Of a stretch of 42,773 nt of DNA, positions 15,779-22,862 are shown one piece after another. The first letter of the stretch is position 1. Each line of letters begins with the position of its first letter. A program made the translations under genes and the position numbers. Below the pieces are notes generated by a model. It was not told the origin of the DNA. It did no database searches and worked only from the letters and a program-made list of their open reading frames with translations. This stretch comes from Candidatus Saccharimonadota bacterium (GTDB lineage: Bacteria > Patescibacteriota > Saccharimonadia > Saccharimonadales > Saccharimonadaceae): positions 1-42,773 of the forward strand of contig JAFRCG010000006.1 of assembly GCA_017404515.1 (NCBI GenBank), in the 5' to 3' direction.

Positions 15779-16222
15779 TTAATCTTTGGGAGGATAAAAC
15801 CTCTGGCGAAGAAGTGAAAGAGCATTAGAAATACCTATTAGTTGCTTCTGCCAGCCATTCTTTTCTATCATCATCTCGTCTCCGTCTTCATCTCGGCAGC
15901 AATACACTAACTCGCCGTCATTATCGGCGTCGCCAGGTGTCACCTGGATTGCCGTAACAATTCTTCTGACTCCACCTTCCGGAGTATCCTTATAGCCAAC
16001 TAAGATTTTCATAAACTCATCCTCATAAGAGATGAATTTTATCCTCGGCTGACCTAAGTTAACATGCCTTTCCCAGACACTCCTCAGGTAACTAGTCACG
16101 GGTTCCCCCTTTTTGATAAGTTCCTTTTCTTCCTCTGGGCTACGAAGGTGCATTTTTATAGAGTCAAATTTCAGACAAGTATACAATGCATTAACACCCA
16201 CCATCGCGCTATCAAGTTCCAT
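15779..16222 (-). CDS. Hypothetical protein
   Basis: A 147-residue soluble protein of unknown family. It starts MELDSAMVGVNALYTCL; the middle contains YLRSVWERHVNLGQPRIKFISYEDEFMKILVGY, and an acidic DGELVYCCRDEDGDEMMIEKNGW lies near the end. AGGAGG lies 8 nt ahead of the ATG, and a strong promoter sits about 55 nt further up, so it is a real expressed gene. It sits alone between the NusG terminator and the divergent rplK promoter. Confidence 0.7.
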   Translation of the reverse strand: MELDSAMVGVNALYTCLKFDSIKMHLRSPEEEKELIKKGEPVTSYLRSVWERHVNLGQPRIKFISYEDEFMKILVGYKDTPEGGVRRIVTAIQVTPGDADNDGELVYCCRDEDGDEMMIEKNGWQKQLIGISNALSLLRQRFYPPKD

Positions 16223-16278
16223 GTTCTAGTCCTCCTCTCTTCTAAAGTTGCTGAGCCACAAAATAGCTCCATCTCTTC

Positions 16279-16307
16279 ATTATATCACACATAAGCGTTT
16301 TGGTCAA
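16279..16307 (-). promoter_or_regulatory. Promoter of the 15779-16222 gene
   Basis: On the minus strand TTGACC (16302-16307), 17-bp spacer, TATAAT (16279-16284) preceded by TGA. It stands back-to-back with the rplK promoter; the two -35 boxes are 9 bp apart. Confidence 0.75.
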
Positions 16308-16316
16308 GTAGACCAC

Positions 16317-16345
16317 TTTACAATTATCTCCTTTTTTGCTATAAT
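16317..16345 (+). promoter_or_regulatory. Promoter of rplK
   Basis: TTTACA (16317-16322), 17-bp spacer, TATAAT (16340-16345) with TGC before it. The leader holds a small hairpin GTTGCA (16366-16371)/TGCAAC (16383-16388). Confidence 0.75.
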
Positions 16346-16407
16346 CAGAGAGTTACGCACGATTTGTTGCAAGCTTCTTTTATGCAACATCAATCGAAAG
16401 GAAAACT

Positions 16408-16839
16408 ATGGCAGAAGCCAAAAAATGTATCGGTAATCTAAAACTCCGCATCCCAGGCGGCAAGGCTACAGCTGGCCCTCCAGTTGGTAGCACCCTTGGT
16501 CAATGGGGTCTCAATATGATGGATTTTATTAATCCATTCAACGAAGCCACCAAAGATTTCATGGGCAAAAATGTTATTGTCCACATCAAAGTCTACGAAG
16601 ATCGCACTTTTGATTGGACCTGTCTTGGTCAGCCAGTAGATGACCTCATCCGTGAGGCTATCAAAATCCAAAAAGGGTCTGGCAAGCCAAATCTAGAAAA
16701 AGTCGGCAAAATCACTCGTGCTCAGCTCGAAGAAATTGCCAAAAAGAAGATGGACCAGCTCAATGCTGTCGATCTAGACGGCGCAGTCAAAGTCGTTGCT
16801 GGCACCGCTCGTTCTATGGGTGTAGAAGTTACAGACTAA
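16408..16839 (+). CDS. rplK: Large ribosomal subunit protein uL11
   Basis: A 143-residue protein of the GTPase-associated centre. LRIPGGKATAGPPVGSTLGQWGLNMMDFINPFNEAT is the L11 N-domain signature. The C-terminal rRNA-binding domain includes GKITRAQLEEIAKKKM and VVAGTARSMGVEV. GAAAGGA precedes the ATG. Unlike most bacteria, L11 is followed by its own terminator and L1 has a separate promoter. Confidence 0.98.
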   Translation: MAEAKKCIGNLKLRIPGGKATAGPPVGSTLGQWGLNMMDFINPFNEATKDFMGKNVIVHIKVYEDRTFDWTCLGQPVDDLIREAIKIQKGSGKPNLEKVGKITRAQLEEIAKKKMDQLNAVDLDGAVKVVAGTARSMGVEVTD

Positions 16840-16858
16840 TTACATTCAAAATACTTGG

Positions 16859-16885
16859 AAAAGCACCTGAAAAAAGGTGCTTTTT
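16859..16885 (+). terminator. Terminator of rplK
   Basis: AAAAGCACCT (16859-16868), 6-nt loop and AGGTGCTTTT (16875-16884) followed by T. It overlaps the start of the rplA promoter region. Confidence 0.85.
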
Positions 16886-16886
16886 C

Positions 16887-16915
16887 TTGACAATACTCTC
16901 TAAATTAAGTATAAT
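16887..16915 (+). promoter_or_regulatory. Consensus promoter of rplA
   Basis: A perfect sigma-70-type promoter: TTGACA (16887-16892), 17 bp, TATAAT (16910-16915). It starts 2 nt after the rplK terminator, uncoupling L1 from L11. Confidence 0.9.
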
Positions 16916-16933
16916 GATTTTATTAATATAATT

Positions 16934-16968
16934 TGTTGGGAGACTATTAAAGTCGCTATCACCACAGA
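16934..16968 (+). promoter_or_regulatory. Probable L1 autoregulatory site
   Basis: The rplA leader contains TGTTGGGAG, a small GACT/AGTC hairpin and CTATCACCACA. TGG/CCA and TG/CA can pair around one bulged T. This resembles the L1-binding mRNA structure found upstream of rplK/rplA in other bacteria. The match is by eye. Confidence 0.45.
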
Positions 16969-16977
16969 AAGGAATTT

Positions 16978-17967
16978 ATGGCTAAGAAATCAGCCGAAAA
17001 TCTTGAAAATGCTGCCCTAGAGGCCGCCGCAGCTGCCGAAAGCACAGAAGCAGCCGTCAAAAACGATGCTCCAGAAGCAGAGAAAGAGGACGCAAAAGTA
17101 GCAGAATCTACCGCCGAAACTAAGCAAAAATTTGCTAAATCCGGCAAAAAATCCAAAAAGCATATAGAAGAAGTCAAAGCCGAAGCCGAGCGCCAAGAGA
17201 GAAAGCTAGAGCGCGCCGAAGAAGAAGCCGAAGCCGCCAAAAAACCAAAAGGTGCCGCACCAAAAGTTCGCCCTTTGATTGAGCGCCGTGGCAAAAAATA
17301 CCAAGAAGCTTACAAACTAGTCGAAAAAGGCAAGATTTACTCCTTAAAAGATGCTATTGCACTTGCCACCAAGACTAGTACCGTCAAATTTGACGCCACC
17401 TTGGAAGCTCACATTCGCCTAGGCGTAGATCCACGCCAGGCCGACCAAAATATCCGTGCCACCATCGTTCTACCTAATGGCAACGGCAAAACTGTCCGCG
17501 TAGCCGTCTTTGCTCCTCTAGATGAGGCCAAAAAGGCCAAAGCCGCTGGCGCCGACATCGCCGAAGACGAAGAATTCTTGAAACAGCTAGAAAAGGGAAC
17601 TATCAACTTTGATGTCCTAATTTCCACCCCTCAGTATATGCCAAAACTTGGTAAATTTGCCCGTCTCTTGGGTCCAAAGGGCTTAATGCCAAATCCAAAA
17701 GCTGGCACCGTTACTACTGATGTCGAAAAAGCCGTCAAAGAAGCTAAGGCCGGCAAGGTAGAATACCGCGTAGACAAACAATCTATCGTCCATATTGGCC
17801 TAGGCAAACTTTCTTTTGGTGAAGCCAAACTCCTAGAAAACGCCGAAGCTTTCTTTAGCTCCCTCAAGAGTCAGAAACCAGCTTCTATCAAAGGCCAGTT
17901 CGTCAAATCTATCTATTTGACTACCACCATGGGACCTTCTATCGCTGTAGAAAACCTCTACAACTAA
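16978..17967 (+). CDS. rplA: Large ribosomal subunit protein uL1 with long N-terminal extension
   Basis: A 329-residue protein; L1 is usually about 230. The first 100 or so residues are Ala/Glu/Lys-rich, strongly helical and charged (repeats of [14 protein letters not shown]). The L1 fold begins near [28 protein letters not shown]. Core motifs are [48 protein letters not shown] and [15 protein letters not shown]. The start ATG has GAAAGGA and the extension is in the same frame, so it is probably real. Confidence 0.95.
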   Translation: MAKKSAENLENAALEAAAAAESTEAAVKNDAPEAEKEDAKVAESTAETKQKFAKSGKKSKKHIEEVKAEAERQERKLERAEEEAEAAKKPKGAAPKVRPLIERRGKKYQEAYKLVEKGKIYSLKDAIALATKTSTVKFDATLEAHIRLGVDPRQADQNIRATIVLPNGNGKTVRVAVFAPLDEAKKAKAAGADIAEDEEFLKQLEKGTINFDVLISTPQYMPKLGKFARLLGPKGLMPNPKAGTVTTDVEKAVKEAKAGKVEYRVDKQSIVHIGLGKLSFGEAKLLENAEAFFSSLKSQKPASIKGQFVKSIYLTTTMGPSIAVENLYN

Positions 17968-17984
17968 ACCAAAAAACACCACAT

Positions 17985-18016
17985 AAAAAGAGCCGCAAGT
18001 TTAGCGGCTCTTTTTT
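17985..18016. terminator. Terminator after rplA
   Basis: AAAAAGAGCCGC (17985-17996), 7-nt loop and GCGGCTCTTTTT (18004-18015) with a further T: a 12-bp stem usable on both strands between convergent genes. Confidence 0.9.
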
Positions 18017-18036
18017 GAGGTGATAAAAGTAGTGGC

Positions 18037-18402
18037 TTATGCGGCATCTTCGATGACTTCATAGATTTCGCCATCTTCTGTGCCACCCAAAAAGACCAAG
18101 TCCTCTTTGAACAAACTGAGATCATCGTCCATATAGATACCGGGCTGATCTGGCAATAAAAACCAAGATCCTTCCAGTCCCACCGCCGTCAACTGTAAAT
18201 TTGGCGCCCCGTAATAGCGCCCGGGGTCAAAAAACCGCAAGAATATCCTGTCTTTCGGCACGCCACCCATCATTGCAGACTCTTTCTCGGAAAATCCTCT
18301 GGAAAACTGGCCCAGAGTGTCTGCAAATAGCTTATTAGCTATATCTTCATAACCCCCATTTGCAACCATCAGAATCTCATTAAATTTATCTGCTGTCTTC
18401 AT
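18037..18402 (-). CDS. Hypothetical acidic protein
   Basis: A 121-residue soluble protein I do not recognise. It starts MKTADKFNEILMVANGGYEDIANKLF; the middle has RIFLRFFDPGRYYGAPNLQLTAVGLEGSWFLL, and the end is acidic (GGTEDGEIYEVIEDAA). GGGGGTGA lies just ahead of the ATG. A short upstream frame (18399-18458) overlaps its start as ATGA, which would couple translation. It converges on the L1 terminator. Confidence 0.7.
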   Translation of the reverse strand: MKTADKFNEILMVANGGYEDIANKLFADTLGQFSRGFSEKESAMMGGVPKDRIFLRFFDPGRYYGAPNLQLTAVGLEGSWFLLPDQPGIYMDDDLSLFKEDLVFLGGTEDGEIYEVIEDAA

Positions 18403-18458
18403 GACTCACCCCCTTTAGGTAATTTTGACGCCTCCAACATTCCTTTCAGAAAAATCAC
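18399..18458 (-). CDS. Possible leader peptide upstream of the 18037-18402 gene
   Basis: A GTG-started frame of 19 codons ends in TGA overlapping the next ATG. GAGGTGA lies 5 nt before the GTG, and the leader motif GTACCTT is at 18476-18482, the same layout used by the gene starting at 20677. Against it: every confident gene in the window ends in TAA or TAG, whereas this frame ends in TGA. Confidence 0.35.
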   Translation of the reverse strand: MIFLKGMLEASKLPKGGES

Positions 18459-18552
18459 AATTTCACCTCGCTTTCAAGGTACAAACTTCATTAGTTCCTT
18501 GCCCCAGTATAGCAAAATCAATCAAAAAAACAAAATATTTAGCCCAAATTCA

Positions 18553-18984
18553 CTAGGCGTGGTGGTATTTTCCACCCCTGGAAATCTCTTGAGCGCGATA
18601 AATTTGCTCGGCCAGAATAATCCGCATTAGTTCGTGTGGAAAGACCATTTTAGAGATAGAAAGCACCAGATCTGCCCGTTCTCTCACCTCTGTTGGCACC
18701 CCATAAGCATCCCCAATAATCATCACCACCTTTTTTCCAGATATAAATTGCTTTTCTAGCCTCTGCGACAATTCAGGCGAGCTCAAAATCTCTCCCCGCT
18801 CATCTAGCAAGATCACATACTCATCCGCCCCAAACGGCCAATTACGGGCTAAATTCGCAAATTTCGCATCCTCCAGGTACTCAAAATGGGAGTCAAATGG
18901 CTTTTTGAGACGCTTTTCATACTCTGTTTGCCCATCCAAAACCCAATTTTTGGACTTTTTCCCGCCGGCAATTATTCTAATCAT
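18553..18984 (-). CDS. rlmH: 23S rRNA (pseudouridine-1915-N3)-methyltransferase RlmH
   Basis: A 143-residue SPOUT-class enzyme that methylates pseudouridine 1915 of 23S rRNA. It shows IRIIAGGKKS, EYVILLDERGEILSSPELSQRLE, a knotted SAM-binding region KVVMIIGDAYGVPTEVRERADLVLSISKMVFPHELMRIILAEQIYRA, and the C-terminal KYHH. I start at the ATG at 18984; a TTG two codons earlier lies within 1 nt of the -10 box. The ATG is only 6 nt after TATAAT, so the transcript should be leaderless. Confidence 0.95.
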   Translation of the reverse strand: MIRIIAGGKKSKNWVLDGQTEYEKRLKKPFDSHFEYLEDAKFANLARNWPFGADEYVILLDERGEILSSPELSQRLEKQFISGKKVVMIIGDAYGVPTEVRERADLVLSISKMVFPHELMRIILAEQIYRAQEISRGGKYHHA

Positions 18985-18990
18985 AATCAA

Positions 18991-19019
18991 ATTATACCAA
19001 AAGACTCTCTATTTGACAA
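18991..19019 (-). promoter_or_regulatory. Leaderless promoter of rlmH
   Basis: On the minus strand TTGTCA (19014-19019), 17-bp spacer, TATAAT (18991-18996), then 6 nt and the ATG. Normal -10 to start-site distance puts transcription initiation at or next to the ATG. Confidence 0.75.
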
Positions 19020-19060
19020 TGCGCAAAATAATGGTAAAATACAAAAATCAGCTGTTTTGC

Positions 19061-19089
19061 TTGCAAAATATTGGAAACCTTGCTATAAT
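19061..19089 (+). promoter_or_regulatory. Promoter of rplJ-rplL
   Basis: TTGCAA (19061-19066), 17-bp spacer, TATAAT (19084-19089) preceded by TGC. Confidence 0.75.
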
Positions 19090-19096
19090 ACTATCA

Positions 19097-19194
19097 GTTA
19101 CCAAAGACAGCGACGGGAGTTTTCCTTAATCATGTCGCCGAGGCAGTTTTACCAGGGTTTTTCACCTAGTAAACATCTTATATAGATTGGTAAC
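19097..19194 (+). ncRNA. L10 ribosomal-protein leader (rplJL autoregulatory RNA)
   Basis: GTTACCAA (19097-19104) pairs perfectly with TTGGTAAC (19187-19194) to close the structure. Inside are CCAAAGACAG, a CGAC(GGG)/GTCG hairpin, CCTTAATC and GCCGAGG, the conserved kink-turn/L10-binding sequence of the L10 leader family. L10-(L12)n binding here represses its own operon in other bacteria. It begins about 8 nt after the -10 box and ends 80 nt before rplJ. Confidence 0.85.
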
Positions 19195-19274
19195 GGAGTT
19201 TAACAATTCGGCCAATCAAAAATTATGTAATCAAAGGAAAGGTTAAAAGGGAATTATCTCTTTTTTAAATCATT

Positions 19275-19796
19275 ATGGCAATTACAAAAGACAAGAAGAA
19301 AACTTTGGTTGCTGATTTGACTAGCCTGCTAGAGAATTCCAAAATGACCGTTTTTGCCCATTACCAGGGGCTCACCGTCGCAGAACTTCAAGATTTGCGC
19401 AAAGCCGCCCGTGAAAATGGTGTCAAAATCAAGGTTGTCAAAAATCGTCTAGTTCGCGTTGCTATGGGCGAAATCGCTGTCTACAAAGACACCGATACCA
19501 CCGGACTCACTGGCCAACTTCTCTATGCTATCTCTGATAGTGATGAAGTCGCCCCAGCTAAAGTCCTTGCTAATTTCGCCAAAGAGCATGAAGCACTCCA
19601 AATCGCTGGCGGCTTTAATGATCTTGGCGCTAATCTCGCTGAGGATGAAATCAAGAGCCTTGCTGCTCTCCCATCCAAAAACGAGCTTATCGCACAGGTG
19701 GTCGCTCAACTTCTTTCCCCAGTTACCGATTCCATCTCCGGTCTATCCGGTAGTCTATCTGGTATCGTTTCTGGCCTAGAAGCCAAAGCATCCTAA
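19275..19796 (+). CDS. rplJ: Large ribosomal subunit protein uL10
   Basis: A 173-residue base of the L12 stalk. It starts MAITKDKKKTLVADLTSLLENSKMTVFAHYQGLTVAELQDLRKAARENGVKIKVVKNRL, the L10 rRNA-binding domain. The C-terminal helix for L12 dimers (about 130-170) is followed by Ser/Gly-rich repeats. It is first of the rplJ-rplL operon, behind an L10 leader. Confidence 0.97.
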   Translation: MAITKDKKKTLVADLTSLLENSKMTVFAHYQGLTVAELQDLRKAARENGVKIKVVKNRLVRVAMGEIAVYKDTDTTGLTGQLLYAISDSDEVAPAKVLANFAKEHEALQIAGGFNDLGANLAEDEIKSLAALPSKNELIAQVVAQLLSPVTDSISGLSGSLSGIVSGLEAKAS

Positions 19797-19844
19797 TCAA
19801 ATCACCAACTATCTCAATTTAAAATATCAACGAAAGGAATTATT

Positions 19845-20231
19845 ATGGCTACAGATATCAAAAAATTAGCCGAGGAATTGGTAAAACTTACCGTTCTCGA
19901 AGTTAACGAACTTAAAAATGTACTAAAAGATGAATATGGCATTGAGCCAGCTGCCGCTGCTGTTGCAGTTGCTGGTCCTGCCGCTGGTGCTGCTGATGGT
20001 GGCGCTGCTGCTGAAGAAAAATCCGAATACGATGTCGTCTTGAAAGACGCTGGCGCTCAGAAGATCGCAGTTATCAAAGCTGTCAAAGAAGCTACTGGTC
20101 TTGGTCTTGGCGAAGCCAAAGCTATTGTCGATGGCGCTCCTGCCACCGTCAAAGAAAAAGTCGCCAAAGACGAAGCCGAAGCTATGAAAAAAGCTCTCGA
20201 AGAAGCTGGCGCTACTGTCGAATTAGCTTAA
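19845..20231 (+). CDS. rplL: Large ribosomal subunit protein bL12 (L7/L12)
   Basis: A 128-residue stalk protein that recruits translation GTPases. The N-terminal dimerisation helix has [25 protein letters not shown]. An Ala/Gly hinge follows, then the C-terminal domain [46 protein letters not shown] precedes the ATG. Terminator 30 nt downstream. Confidence 0.98.
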   Translation: MATDIKKLAEELVKLTVLEVNELKNVLKDEYGIEPAAAAVAVAGPAAGAADGGAAAEEKSEYDVVLKDAGAQKIAVIKAVKEATGLGLGEAKAIVDGAPATVKEKVAKDEAEAMKKALEEAGATVELA

Positions 20232-20261
20232 TTTATCAGATTGGTCGAATTTTACTTCATG

Positions 20262-20291
20262 AAAAAGCCACCCATACCAGGGTGGCTTTTT
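20262..20291. terminator. Terminator after rplL
   Basis: AAAAAGCCACCC (20262-20273), 6-nt loop and GGGTGGCTTTTT (20280-20291): a 12-bp stem shared with the convergent gene at 20321. Confidence 0.9.
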
Positions 20292-20320
20292 GTTAGACTA
20301 AATGAGAAAAGTGTTGTTAA

Positions 20321-20677
20321 TTAGAAATTACTGTCATGGAATTTACCGATGCTGTCCGGCCCTACAATAATCTTTTTCGGCTCAGCGTCAGTAGTAGATC
20401 CCGTAATGAGCTGCTTTTCTACGGTGTCATTGCCGTGGCCTTTGACCACAGACTTCAGTGACCTTTCGGTAGCCGCCTCTGCCGTATCTGTAAAGCCAAG
20501 TTTTACCACGCTTTGCGCAGCGGTGTATCTAATACTGCCACCAGAAAAACTTGCACAGCAGATGCTGACTCCGCCATCCGGCACCCAGCCTTTGTCAATG
20601 GCCTCTGCCACTTCTTCTTCCAGTGATGATAGCGCTATGCTATCATCTGCACCAGAACATGACAAAATTTTGTACAT
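20321..20677 (-). CDS. DUF1737-like small protein
   Basis: A 118-residue protein. The start MYKILSCSG...SLEEEVAEAIDKGWVPDGGVSI matches the DUF1737 pattern (YKIV...LE..V...I..GW.P.GGV), a small domain of unknown function often found in phage- and bacterium-encoded proteins; that assignment is by memory of the motif. The C-terminal half (about 60-118) is not recognised. I use the ATG at 20677 because AGGAGGTGA lies 4 nt ahead of it. The leader shares GTACCTT with three other minus-strand genes. Confidence 0.75.
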   Translation of the reverse strand: MYKILSCSGADDSIALSSLEEEVAEAIDKGWVPDGGVSICCASFSGGSIRYTAAQSVVKLGFTDTAEAATERSLKSVVKGHGNDTVEKQLITGSTTDAEPKKIIVGPDSIGKFHDSNF

Positions 20678-20914
20678 CGTTTCACCTCCTCTTAAGGTAC
20701 AACCAATAGTGTATAAGCTTATTTTACCACATTTTACCCAAAAAGTCCACACCGTCACACATTAACTGCAAATATTTCAAAGTCAATTTAACAACACTTT
20801 TCCATTTTTCTCTGATTTTTCCGTGGAAAACTTTATTAGAAAAAACATTGACATGAAATTAATACTGATGTAATATAATATTAATACTATATATTTAACA
20901 GACTGGATGCGAGG

Positions 20915-21433
20915 ATGTCTGAATTACCAGAAAAACAAATAAAAAGATTACGAAGTCTTATTCAAGATGCCGAAACTAATCTTGCTGCCGCTAAAGAGCT
21001 TCTTATTTCCATCTTGGGAGATGGCGAAGATATTACTGCCCCTCGCGATGTAGTAGTTTCCGCTCCAGAGGGTAAAGTTATAGAAGGTGTCTTTGATGGC
21101 CAAATCATGATTGACCAAGATGGCAAAAATTACCCAGTTCCAGCCAATTATGCTTCCAAGTCCAAGCTAGTAGAGGGTGACATCATGAAACTCACCATTA
21201 CTCCAGAGGGTAGATTCTTATACAAGCAGATCGGCCCAGTAGAGAGAAAGACCGTTATCGGCACCCTTACCCACCACGATGATAAATACTTCGTAGAGGT
21301 CTCTGGCCGCGAATACGAGATTCTCTATGCTTCAGTCACCTATTTCCGCCTCAAAGAGGGTCAACAGGTCTCTGTTATCATTCCAGCCAACAACGATGGC
21401 GCCAATTGGGCTGCCGTAGAAGCCGCAATCTAG
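20915..21433 (+). CDS. Conserved-looking hypothetical protein with N-terminal coiled coil
   Basis: A 172-residue soluble protein I cannot assign. Residues 1-35 (PEKQIKRLRSLIQDAETNLAAAKELL) form a likely coiled coil. Residues 55-172 are strand-rich, with two related halves (VIEGVFDGQIMIDQDGKNYPVP and TVIGTLTHHDDKYFVEVSGREYEI) suggesting tandem small beta-barrels. Promoter TTGACA (20848-20853), 17 bp, TAATAT (20871-20876). The start ATG is weakly supported (GCGAGG). It ends 53 nt before dnaX, with a weak terminator between. Its composition matches the core genes, unlike the minus-strand hypotheticals. Confidence 0.75.
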   Translation: MSELPEKQIKRLRSLIQDAETNLAAAKELLISILGDGEDITAPRDVVVSAPEGKVIEGVFDGQIMIDQDGKNYPVPANYASKSKLVEGDIMKLTITPEGRFLYKQIGPVERKTVIGTLTHHDDKYFVEVSGREYEILYASVTYFRLKEGQQVSVIIPANNDGANWAAVEAAI

Positions 21434-21449
21434 GTCTTCAGTCTCTTTA

Positions 21450-21471
21450 CCTGCATTTTAGCGGGTTTTTT
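21450..21471 (+). terminator. Short terminator before dnaX
   Basis: CCTGC (21450-21454), loop ATTTTA and GCGGG (21461-21465) followed by six T. Weak stem with a T-G pair. The T-run leads directly into the dnaX extended -10. Confidence 0.55.
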
Positions 21472-21479
21472 GTTATAAT
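21471..21479 (+). promoter_or_regulatory. Leaderless extended -10 promoter of dnaX
   Basis: TGTTATAAT with TATAAT at 21474-21479; the ATG follows after exactly 6 nt. No -35 consensus. Confidence 0.65.
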
Positions 21480-21485
21480 AGCCAT

Positions 21486-22862
21486 ATGAAGGCCTTATAT
21501 CGTAAATACCGTCCTGCCAAGCTCTCAGAGGTTGTAGGGCAAGATCAGGTAGTAAAACCACTAGAAAATGCCCTAAAATCCGGCAAAGTTTCCCATGCCT
21601 ACCTCTTTATTGGGCCTCGTGGCTGCGGCAAGACCTCTGTTGCCCGTATTTTTGCCCACGAAATCAACAAATTTGACTACCAGCTAGAGGATTCTTATAC
21701 AGATATTATCGAAATCGACGCTGCCTCTAATACTGGCGTAGACAATATCAGAGAACTGCGTGAAAAAGCCACCGTTGCTCCTAGCTCTGGCAAATTCAAA
21801 ATCTACATCATTGACGAAGTCCACATGCTCTCAAAATCTGCCTTTAACGCCCTTCTGAAGACTTTGGAAGAGCCACCAAAGCATGTTATTTTCATCATGG
21901 CTACCACTGATGCCTACAAGGTCCCAGCCACCATCATTTCTAGAGCTCAGGTCTTTAATTTCAACCTAGCCACCCCAGATGTCATGAAGGCCCATCTAGA
22001 AAAAATCGCTGAGGCCGAGGATATCTCTATTGACAGCGACGCCCTAGATCTAGTAATTGAACGTGGCGGCGGCAGTTTTCGTGATTCAATCTCGCTGCTA
22101 GATCAAATCTCCACTCTTAGCGATACCAAAATTACGCGCGATTTAGTTATAAACACCCTAGGTCTCCCTGATAGTAAAATCACAGATAGCCTACTTTCAG
22201 CCTACCAAACAGGGGATGTTGCCTCAATCAATTCCGCCCTCAAAACCGCTCTTAACTCTGGAGTAAAGCCAGAGACTCTAGCCGAATCGCTGATCAAAAA
22301 AATCATGGAAAACCCCAATCCAGCCACTCTATCACTACTAGCCAAGCTTCCAGAGGTCGCCTATCCTTTTCCAGAGGCTAAATTACTCCTAGCTTTCCTC
22401 GGAAATACCGCCACTACACCTGTTGTATCTGTTCCAGACCCTGCTACTAAGAGCCAAATTTCACCTACTAAAAACCCGACTCCTTCACAAAAAGATCCAG
22501 TCTCACCTCCGCCAGCCGCCACCCATGATTCTACACCAGTCTCCGCTGCTACCACCCTTGATTGGGAAAAATATCTTGATTCTGTTAGATCTAGCAGCCC
22601 TATTGTTGCTTCCACTCTAGGACGCACCAAACACAAATTTGAAAACGGAAAGCTCTATCTGTTATGTACCAAGAGTTACGACCAAAAAATTCTCCAGTCG
22701 CCTCGTAATTTTGATGTTTTAACCACCTCTACCCAAGGTGTCACTGTGGAAATCACCGAAGACGAAAATTTATTCAAAAAAGACCCTAAAGTCAGTAAAA
22801 TGTCTGCTATAATGGGTGGAGAAGTACAGGAGGTCGGTTCTAATGGTATCCCAGAATTCTAA
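21486..22862 (+). CDS. dnaX: DNA polymerase III subunit tau/gamma, zinc-module lost
   Basis: A 458-residue clamp-loader ATPase. It shows YRKYRPAKLSEVVGQDQVV, Walker A GPRGCGKTS, IIEIDAASNTGVDNIRELRE, Walker B IYIIDEVHMLS, and FNALLKTLEEPPKHVIFIMATT. The four-Cys zinc module that normally lies between the Walker A helix and IEIDAAS is absent, replaced by HEINKFDYQLEDSYTD. The sensor SRC is SRA. A Pro/Thr-rich linker (about 310-355) precedes a C-terminal domain. It overlaps the start of dnaB by 20 nt. Confidence 0.96.
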   Translation: MKALYRKYRPAKLSEVVGQDQVVKPLENALKSGKVSHAYLFIGPRGCGKTSVARIFAHEINKFDYQLEDSYTDIIEIDAASNTGVDNIRELREKATVAPSSGKFKIYIIDEVHMLSKSAFNALLKTLEEPPKHVIFIMATTDAYKVPATIISRAQVFNFNLATPDVMKAHLEKIAEAEDISIDSDALDLVIERGGGSFRDSISLLDQISTLSDTKITRDLVINTLGLPDSKITDSLLSAYQTGDVASINSALKTALNSGVKPETLAESLIKKIMENPNPATLSLLAKLPEVAYPFPEAKLLLAFLGNTATTPVVSVPDPATKSQISPTKNPTPSQKDPVSPPPAATHDSTPVSAATTLDWEKYLDSVRSSSPIVASTLGRTKHKFENGKLYLLCTKSYDQKILQSPRNFDVLTTSTQGVTVEITEDENLFKKDPKVSKMSAIMGGEVQEVGSNGIPEF

